DNA of 14,283 nucleotides from Podila epigama. Lineage: Eukaryota > Mortierellomycota > Mortierellomycetes > Mortierellales > Mortierellaceae. Below are positions 8,651 through 14,283 of the stretch, piece after piece. The stretch covers positions 1-14,283 of the forward strand of contig JAAAVE010000724.1 in NCBI GenBank assembly GCA_015679605.1. Direction: 5' to 3'. Under the pieces are notes generated by a model. It ran no database searches, was not told the DNA's origin, and saw nothing but the letters and a program-made list of their open reading frames with translations. The first letter of the stretch is position 1. Every line of letters begins with the position of its first letter. Position numbers and translations under genes: made by a program.

Positions 8651-11600
8651 TCATGAGAGATAATTCATCACCCATATCACACCAAAAAATATCGTCACTT
8701 TCCACACTGGCTGCGCCCATAGTCTTGCCAGAGTCACCTCCGTCGGTGATGACGCAGAGACAACCACCTGCGGCCGTGTGCGTCCGACAGTCATCGTGTT
8801 GATCTGCAAAACCACAGATTCGGGTTTTTTGCTCGCTGGACCCTTGCCACCCTTGGAGCCCTTGGGTCCACCCGACGTTGATGCCGATGCCGATGCCGAC
8901 GCACTGTCGAACACGCTATCACCCTGGCTTTTGTTTGCGTTGTCATGCTCCTTTGGCAGCCTTGTTCCTGCTTCTGATTGAACACCAAGATTGTTGCTAC
9001 CGCCAACATCTCCATGAGTGGCATTGCTGGTCAATTCTACATCCCTTGACGAATGAAGTGTCTGTTCTGCCAAGAGACTGCTTTCCATCATACTCTTGAG
9101 CTTGCTAGGCCCAACTGCACCGGCAGAGGCGGCAATCGGCGAAATCATGACCGACTGTCTCTTGACCGTCAACGGTAGGCCAGGACTACTCTCTCGGTCC
9201 CTGCAGCTGCTCAGTGGTCCTGCTGTGGCCAATGTATAGGGAGTGGTGACAAAGTTATTCTTGCTCTGCTTAGGCTCCCGCCCGGTTATCAGCCAGTCAG
9301 ACAGTACTCCAGTGGCACCGCTGAGTGTATGTGCCACCACGACAAAAATGACGCTTGAGAGAACCAAGTTGAACATCCAGGCTCCAGGCCCTTCGATCCA
9401 TGGCGAGATGACAAGGATTCCCTTCGTGTCGCCAGCCAGCCACATGTGAAACTGTCCAATAAAGGTCTCCAGCGAGCACTTGCCAATGAACGAATAAACG
9501 GTGGAGGTCGTATTGCGAAGAGATGCAGTGCTGTTTCGAAGTATGACAAACGACAAAATTGGAATCCATGAAATGTGGGGGTGGTATACATTATACTCAA
9601 ACTTTGTCACAGTCGCCTCAAAGATAAAGTAACCCAAGAGTCCAACAGCAGAAAGGGTAACAACAGCCGACTTGATTGCGCTCCATTGTGGGTGAGCCGT
9701 GATCGCCATCTCCTGTGCCTTGATAAATCCATATGCGAATAACGCGCCAATAAACACGATCCATACGTCTAGTTGCAAGCGGAAGCGCCACTCGGTGACA
9801 GACCAGGTCACACTGAAGAAGAATCGCAGGCAAGCAAAGATTGTATCCAGAACAACGGGTGTTTGAATACAGGCTGCCGTCAGAACCGCTGTGATGACAA
9901 TCTTGGATAACATAAACACTGGCTTCTTGTTGTGGGCGTGACCAATGTACATCATTCCATAGATGATAAGATAAAAGAACGAGACCAGCGGCGCAAAGTA
10001 GTATGAAATGTAGGTCGTGTCCATGGTGTAAGTCAGCAGGACTGTGAGTAAGTTCAACCGGGTGAGAATCGAAGCGACACGAACGAATCCAAAGTCGGCC
10101 TTCTTGTAAAAGAAGATAAAGTGGCCAAATCCGGTCATGAATAGGTAGCTGGCGACGAGCATGCGCACGGGATTATAGATGACAGATACACTGGAGGCAC
10201 CCATGTAGTGATAGATAAGAATGACGATCTGCATCCACCCTTTCCATTCGTCTGTCTGGTCGCGGTTCAAGAACACCTGGTCTTTGTCCGCCTTTTTGAG
10301 TGACAGGCATCCGGCAGCGACGCTAAGAGCCATCAGGAATACGAACGATGGCGTCGAGTACATTTTGTTGCTCTTGCCAAAGAGCGATGTTCGGTCGGAA
10401 AAGTACATGTAAGCTACTGCTCCTGCCATAATCGCCATGGCTTTGAGGATAGCGAGGCTGGGAAAGTAGGGGGAGGCGGGGTGGTCTCGATAGACTATAT
10501 ATATATATATATATATATTTTCAAAGACGTTAATATCCTTGTCCATTCAATTCGTTTACATACTGATGTCAAAGTAAGCAGAATAAACTTACAGGTTTGG
10601 ATGATAATACCAGTTGGGATCCAGAGGAGGAAAATGGCCAGCATCAGGGTCTGGTACCAACGGTTAGAAGGGTAGTCATAGCAGCAGGTGGCGGCCATCG
10701 GCGCGACTTTTGGGAGCTTGTTGTTGCAGAGAAAGTTGAGGAGGATGTCAGCCTCGGCTGTCATGACCCTTTCAACATAATGGAGACCATCTTTGGTTGC
10801 ACTTTCGGCAGTCTTTGTCATGAGATTCCAGGTAAAGGGGATAGTGATGGGTGCAGTCTGTGTCTCTTCACGCAGGAACGTATTCATGTCCTCAATGTCT
10901 TTAGGTCGAATGGTCTGTAGACGCTCTTCGGATAGCTTTTCAGTGTTAACTGCCGAAATGGGCGAGATGAAGAGATTGTCAGCGAGTCTTGGAAGGCGAG
11001 GTTCACTCATTCTCTGAATCAGCGACCGCATCTTTGACTGCCACTCGTCCTTGCCTCCACTCCACTCTGCATAACGCAGGTACCATAGCCCCGAGCCGAC
11101 CAGCAGAATAGAGGGTATTGGTCCCTGTTCTAGTTGAGTTTGTGGTTGTGGTGCATGGTGCTGTAGTTCTTGCTGTGATTGTCCTTGTTGCTGTTCTTGC
11201 TGCTGCTCTGGTGGAGACTGATCTTGTCCCTGTTCTTGATCTTGTTCCTGCTCATGTTCCTGATCAAATTGTACATGTGGATCGAGACTGTCTTCAGCAC
11301 CCTCGATACCATCGCTGCTATTGCGAGTGGTCTGTGAAATCAGTTCCGATGCTCGGGTCGAGTTGAGAACAGGGTCCCAATAAAACTCAAAGGTCGCCCC
11401 TGATTCTTCATCCCTGAAAAATATATCCGAGTGGCGATCGCCCTTGGTGTTGGCATCTGGGATGATTTTTTTAACAACGGAATAGTAAAGCTGTCGTGCG
11501 ACAGAATCTCCAATCATGACTACTCTGGATCCTTCTATACAACTGGCTGTGCTTTTGGGGTCGTAAGTTTTGAGCATACATCCTTTGGGTTGCCAGTTTG

Positions 11601-11897
11601 TCCGCTGTGGGTCCAGCCACGAGCCATGGTTGAGTAAGCTTTCACAGCGAGTCTTGTTTGCTGGGTCTAACATTTAGAAAAAATGGTTTGTATTTTAGCT
11701 GGTGCTGCCATGCGATGCAAATGTTGGTGGAATCTTTCTGTTGACGAACTACTACAAGTGTTGCACGACTGACTGACTTTACCAAAGACCTGCCTCAGTA
11801 CAGCCAAAGCCAAGACAGCAGCAGACACTCCCCAGAACAGGAAACGAAGGCTCTGCTGAGGCCCAGATATTGATGGCGTTGTGGCAGACAACTGCAT
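8651..11897 (-). CDS. CAS1: CAS1/CASD1-type polysaccharide O-acetyltransferase
   Basis: Golgi enzyme family that transfers acetyl groups to glycans: capsule polysaccharide in Cryptococcus (Cas1p), sialic acid in animals (CASD1). Three in-phase exons: 11897-11783, 11666-10593 and 10494-8651, giving 1010 aa. Residues 17-34 form an N-terminal membrane anchor. An SGNH/PC-esterase domain follows, with the nucleophile motif GDS at 91-93, GSGLWYLR near 229-236 and the D331-x-x-H334 pair. A Gln/Glu-rich insert (about 174-218) sits inside this domain. A hydrophobic segment near 380 leads into the multi-pass Cas1p acyltransferase domain (about 400-800), with EWKGWMQ at about 479 and KCSLETFIGQFHMWL at 735-749. 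A low-complexity tail (about 804-990, with an SASASASAS repeat) ends in a hydrophobic segment at 993-1010. All three SGNH catalytic residues are present, so the enzyme is probably active. The glycan substrate in this organism is unknown. Confidence 0.94.
8878..8902. repeat. Hexanucleotide GATGCC repeat coding for Ser-Ala repeats
   Basis: About four imperfect copies of GATGCC/GACGCA. On the minus strand they encode the alternating Ser-Ala stretch in the C-terminal tail of the CAS1-like protein. The hexamer keeps frame, so copy-number change would only alter length. Confidence 0.75.
10496..10518. repeat. (TA)n microsatellite abutting a 3' splice site
   Basis: About 23 nt of alternating TA at the 3' end of the second intron (10592-10495) of the CAS1-like gene. 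The acceptor TAG is the end of the repeat itself, and TATTAAC just upstream could be the branch site. Confidence 0.85.
11140..11275. repeat. Degenerate CAG/CAA-type coding repeat (Gln/Glu-rich)
   Basis: On the minus strand this stretch is a run of CAA/CAG codons mixed with GAA, GAC and GGA, encoding the Gln/Glu-rich insert of the CAS1-like SGNH domain. The mixed codons suggest an old, interrupted repeat. Confidence 0.75.
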
Positions 11898-12057
11898 GAT
11901 AGTATTATAGTTTTTGTCCCTTTGCTACTGTTGGTTGCGTGTGGTGGTGGTGGTGATGGCGATGGTGAAGTTGTTATGAGGAATGCATTAGGAGGAGGAG
12001 GGTAGAATGAATAAGTGGTGACAAATGAGGTGAATGAGATGTGCGTGAGTGTTGAAA

Positions 12058-12089
12058 ACGAGGCGAGGCGAGGTGAGGTGAGGTGAGGT
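12058..12089. repeat. GAGGC/GAGGT pentanucleotide tandem repeat
   Basis: About six consecutive copies of GAGGY on the plus strand, about 160 bp upstream of the CAS1-like start. It is pyrimidine-rich on that gene's strand and may lie in its promoter or leader. Confidence 0.8.
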
Positions 12090-12345
12090 GAAGAAGAAAG
12101 AAAGAAAGAAAAAAAAGACAAGGAAAGGGAAAACTCGATGACTGCTGAGTGATGTCTGTGGTCTGTTGGTCTGTGTTCTGTGTTTCTATGGTGTGTGGTG
12201 TGTGTGTGGTGTAATGTGTATGAGAGTGATGAGTGATGAGTGTATGTGTATGTAATACGATATGCGAGTGCGTTTTTGTTCCATCTGTGTGGTCTAAAAC
12301 GGTTGAATAAAATGACTCGGGCACTAAACTGAATGCGTCCCTCCG

Positions 12346-12360
12346 TCACACACACACACA
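12346..12360. repeat. (CA)n microsatellite
   Basis: Short uninterrupted CA run, followed by interrupted CA/AAAG sequence to about 12390. It lies in the divergent spacer, about 450 bp from the CAS1-like start. Confidence 0.8.
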
Positions 12361-12706
12361 AGACACACACAAAGACACAAAAGCACAAGGAAAAAGAAGA
12401 CTATTATGGATCGAAAAAAATTATAATTTTGATTTGAATTATTGGATCGTTCGAAACTTGAGAAGGAAACGAAGTAAACGCCTCCCCCTTTTGTAAACGT
12501 AGATCTCTGCAGTGAGGCAAAATACAGAGCTCAATCATTTTGGAGTTTTCAGTGGTGGCGGAGTATCTTTAATTTCAAATGAAGGATAGATAGATTCTCA
12601 AGTCCTTGAGCGATTGCAAGGGTTATGTCCTATCTGTATGGATCTGGGTGTATCTGGATGGATTGACATAAATATCATGCCCCAACATCAAACAAGGTGG
12701 TTTTTA

Positions 12707-12729
12707 TTTTTTTTTTTTAAAAAAAAAAA
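12707..12729. repeat. T12A11 homopolymer palindrome
   Basis: Twelve T directly followed by eleven A, a near-perfect self-complementary tract about 375 bp upstream of the LOA1-like start. Poly(dA:dT) tracts of this kind exclude nucleosomes in yeast promoters; a role here is an inference. Confidence 0.75.
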
Positions 12730-13104
12730 TGCCAGGCAGGACGAAAAAAATCCATCTCGAAAAAAAACACTCTTTTCCTTCAATTATTTGCAATGACGGA
12801 ATGAACCCTGAGTGAGCACATGGTGATGAATGAGGATGTAAAGCACACGAGAAGAATGGTAACAGCAAAAAGACAAAAGAAGGCAATGGCAAACAAAACA
12901 TGCATAGGGAAAGTGAATAGTATGGCTGGCAGACAAGAAAGCAATGGGCAACTGGAAAAGCATGGTGGCTACAAATGTGGCAACCAACCTCTTTAAATGC
13001 AAACAACGTATTGTGTGAAGTACAAAGTTTTGGCACTGAACAGGCATCTCTCAATTCTCCCTCCACATTCCCATCGAAGCGGACAGAGTCTCTTTTACAC
13101 AGCA

Positions 13105-14283
13105 ATGGAAAAGTTTTCAAGATGGAGGGCAAGTCCTTGGATCTGGAACGCAGAAATAATGTGTCAACTATATATGCAATTCTCTTATCCTCATCAACTC
13201 ATCAACTCATCAACTCATCCTCACGCCTTGATGTCCAATAGGATCAGGGGACGGGTATCCAACCCTTTCTGCCACCAGTTGTAAGGATCCTTCTCAGCGA
13301 GTGCAACATGAGATAAAGAGACAAATAATGTTCGCGAAGCAATCACGAAGCACAACAATTGACCAGTCTTTACTTTACTTGATATCGTATTATTTACAAT
13401 GATGAACAATGTACGCTTCTAGCCTGCAGTGGAAGATCACTCTCCGATCGAGAAAGTAACCGGCATCATCATGATGGTTATCAAGCCTCTTACCGGCATC
13501 GTCAAGATAGTCTTGGTGGCTTCTGTGGGGCTTGTTTACGTCGCGCTTGAGACGATTGGGTTGCTTTTGGTAAGTATTTTCTTTTCTGTTCTTTTTCATA
13601 GTTGTATCACTTGCCAAGTTCAGGTACCCATCGATCTAATTTTTTTCTTACGGTTCTTATGGGTGCCAAAACTATAGTCACCAATTGCACCGATCCACAG
13701 GATATATCATCGGTTCATTACAGCAATCTTGCTACGACTTGTTCTCTTGCTCCTTGGATTCTTTTGGATAAAGTCCGAGGTTGTAACCTTGAGAAGAGGG
13801 TATGGATCCGTTTATATATGGTTTGTCCATAGCTCAAAGGAACCCAAGACCTGCGGATGCAACTACTTTTAATCCACACCCTAACAGCACGTTACAACTT
13901 TTTATTTTTTTATTGTAGACGGGCTGGGTCAAGCAAAACTCAAACGGGTAACAACAGGGTCACTTCAGGACAACTCATCGTCAGTAACTGGTCATCGTAC
14001 ATTGACATCCTGTACTTGGCATTCAGGTATGACGCGTTACTCTCTCTATTTTTTCGATTATGCTTCACCAAGTCCAGATCTCCACAAATAACTAATTCAC
14101 ACTATGGTTCCTCAAAAAAAACAACCAACGAAAAAATCCATGAATCCATGTATAGATATGATCCAGTCTTCACTCAGATCTATCCCGCGACCTTGACGGT
14201 CCGCCAAATTTCTCTCTGGCAGGCACTATGCTTGTCGGGCAGCTACCCTGAACTGGCACCCGGCCCCGATGTCGAGACGATGC
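13105..14283 (+). CDS. LOA1: LOA1/VPS66-like lysophosphatidic acid acyltransferase, 5' part (runs off the window)
   Basis: Membrane acyltransferase of the PlsC superfamily. The yeast homologue acylates lysophosphatidic acid at the ER and lipid droplets. In-phase exons: 13105-13128, 13242-13280, 13423-13569, 13678-13799, 13919-14026 and 14156 to the window end, giving 189 residues so far. The N-terminus MEKFSRWR-DQGTGIQPFLPP matches the remembered start of yeast Loa1 (MEKYTNWRDNGTGIAPFLP), which fixes the first two small exons. Hydrophobic segments lie at about 47-70 and 84-103. The acyltransferase motif I region is SNWSSYID: Trp135 occupies the position of the usual HX4D histidine while Asp140 is kept; yeast Loa1 also lacks this His. 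Intron 1 (13129-13241) starts with GCAAGT, so it is a GC-AG intron. A simpler but poorer model starts at ATG 13471 without the first two exons. Confidence 0.82.
13192..13219. repeat. 8-bp tandem repeat (CATCAACT) in intron 1 of the LOA1-like gene
   Basis: Three perfect copies of CATCAACT plus a partial fourth. It lies entirely inside the proposed GC-AG intron, about 20 nt before its acceptor, so it could affect branch-site choice or vary between strains. Confidence 0.85.

Larger units (their letters stand above)
11898..13104. promoter_or_regulatory. Divergent 1.2-kb low-complexity spacer between CAS1-like and LOA1-like genes
   Basis: No exon here can be tied to a protein family. The half next to the CAS1-like gene is packed with simple repeats: GGT-type at 11941-11968, GAGGY pentamers at about 12058-12089, TG-rich at 12180-12255 and (CA)n at 12346-12360. 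Two long minus-strand ORFs (12388-11795 and 13132-12704) are translations of this low complexity and look non-coding. The segment 12400-13100 is A/T-richer and contains a T12A11 palindrome and the inverted repeat CTCAAGTCCTTGAG (12597-12610). It presumably carries both promoters. I see no tRNA, snRNA or other RNA gene. Confidence 0.6.

Noticed and set aside
10495-10546. Extension of the CAS1-like reading frames through an Ile-Tyr run
   Set aside because: This is intron sequence (TA microsatellite). Splicing 10593 to 10494 restores a continuous family-like protein.
11795-12388. Long minus-strand ORF (197 aa) upstream of the CAS1-like gene
   Set aside because: It translates TG, GAGGY and GGT simple repeats into His/Thr/Ser/Pro runs, has no family resemblance, and overlaps the first CAS1-like exon in another frame.
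12704-13132. Minus-strand ORF of 142 aa in the spacer
   Set aside because: Its composition is Phe/Leu/Cys-rich with a poly-Lys end coming from the T12A11 tract. There is no recognisable domain, and it runs antisense to the first LOA1-like exon.
13221-13409. Minus-strand ORF containing a protein-like NWWQKG segment
   Set aside because: This segment is the exact antisense of LOA1-like exon 2, which matches the family N-terminus, so the apparent coding signal is a shadow.

Overview
The window looks like nuclear DNA of a fungus, most likely an early-diverging one (Mucoromycota type). This rests on many short spliceosomal introns (about 80-270 nt) with GTAAGT-like donors and CTAAC-like branch points, short intergenic spacers, abundant microsatellites and homopolymers, and fungal or pan-eukaryotic housekeeping proteins. 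The lineage is an inference; no marker gene decides it. There is no sign of plasmid, phage, transposon, CRISPR array, rRNA or tRNA.

Layout, left to right. (1) Minus strand, 50-1645: YTH1/CPSF30, an mRNA 3'-end processing zinc-finger protein, six exons, 243 aa. (2) A divergent promoter region of about 690 bp, 1646-2333. (3) Plus strand, 2334-4556: a POS5-type, probably mitochondrial NAD(H) kinase, six exons, 509 aa. (4) Minus strand, 4671-6056, tail-to-tail with the kinase: SNF8/VPS22 of ESCRT-II, five exons, 294 aa. (5) Minus strand, 6319-8516: an unusual protein that keeps the overall fold pattern of a DEAD-box RNA helicase (closest to Dbp5/DDX19) but has lost every catalytic motif. It is probably joined by an 82-nt intron to a 218-residue disordered and coiled-coil N-terminus. 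(6) Minus strand, 8651-11897: a CAS1/CASD1-type O-acetyltransferase, three exons, 1010 aa, with a lumenal SGNH domain and a multi-pass acyltransferase domain. (7) A 1.2-kb low-complexity spacer, 11898-13104. (8) Plus strand, 13105 to the window end: the 5' part of a LOA1/VPS66-like lysophospholipid acyltransferase whose first intron appears to be GC-AG.

The exon models were built by hand from reading-frame continuity, splice-site consensus and remembered family sequences. Every junction given keeps the reading frame. The genes do not form one pathway; they are a typical fungal chromosomal neighbourhood, with membrane-system functions (ESCRT-II, Golgi O-acetylation, lipid acylation) over-represented by position only. 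The most novel item is the DEAD-box pseudohelicase: a compact, intact, spliced gene with systematically replaced catalytic residues.
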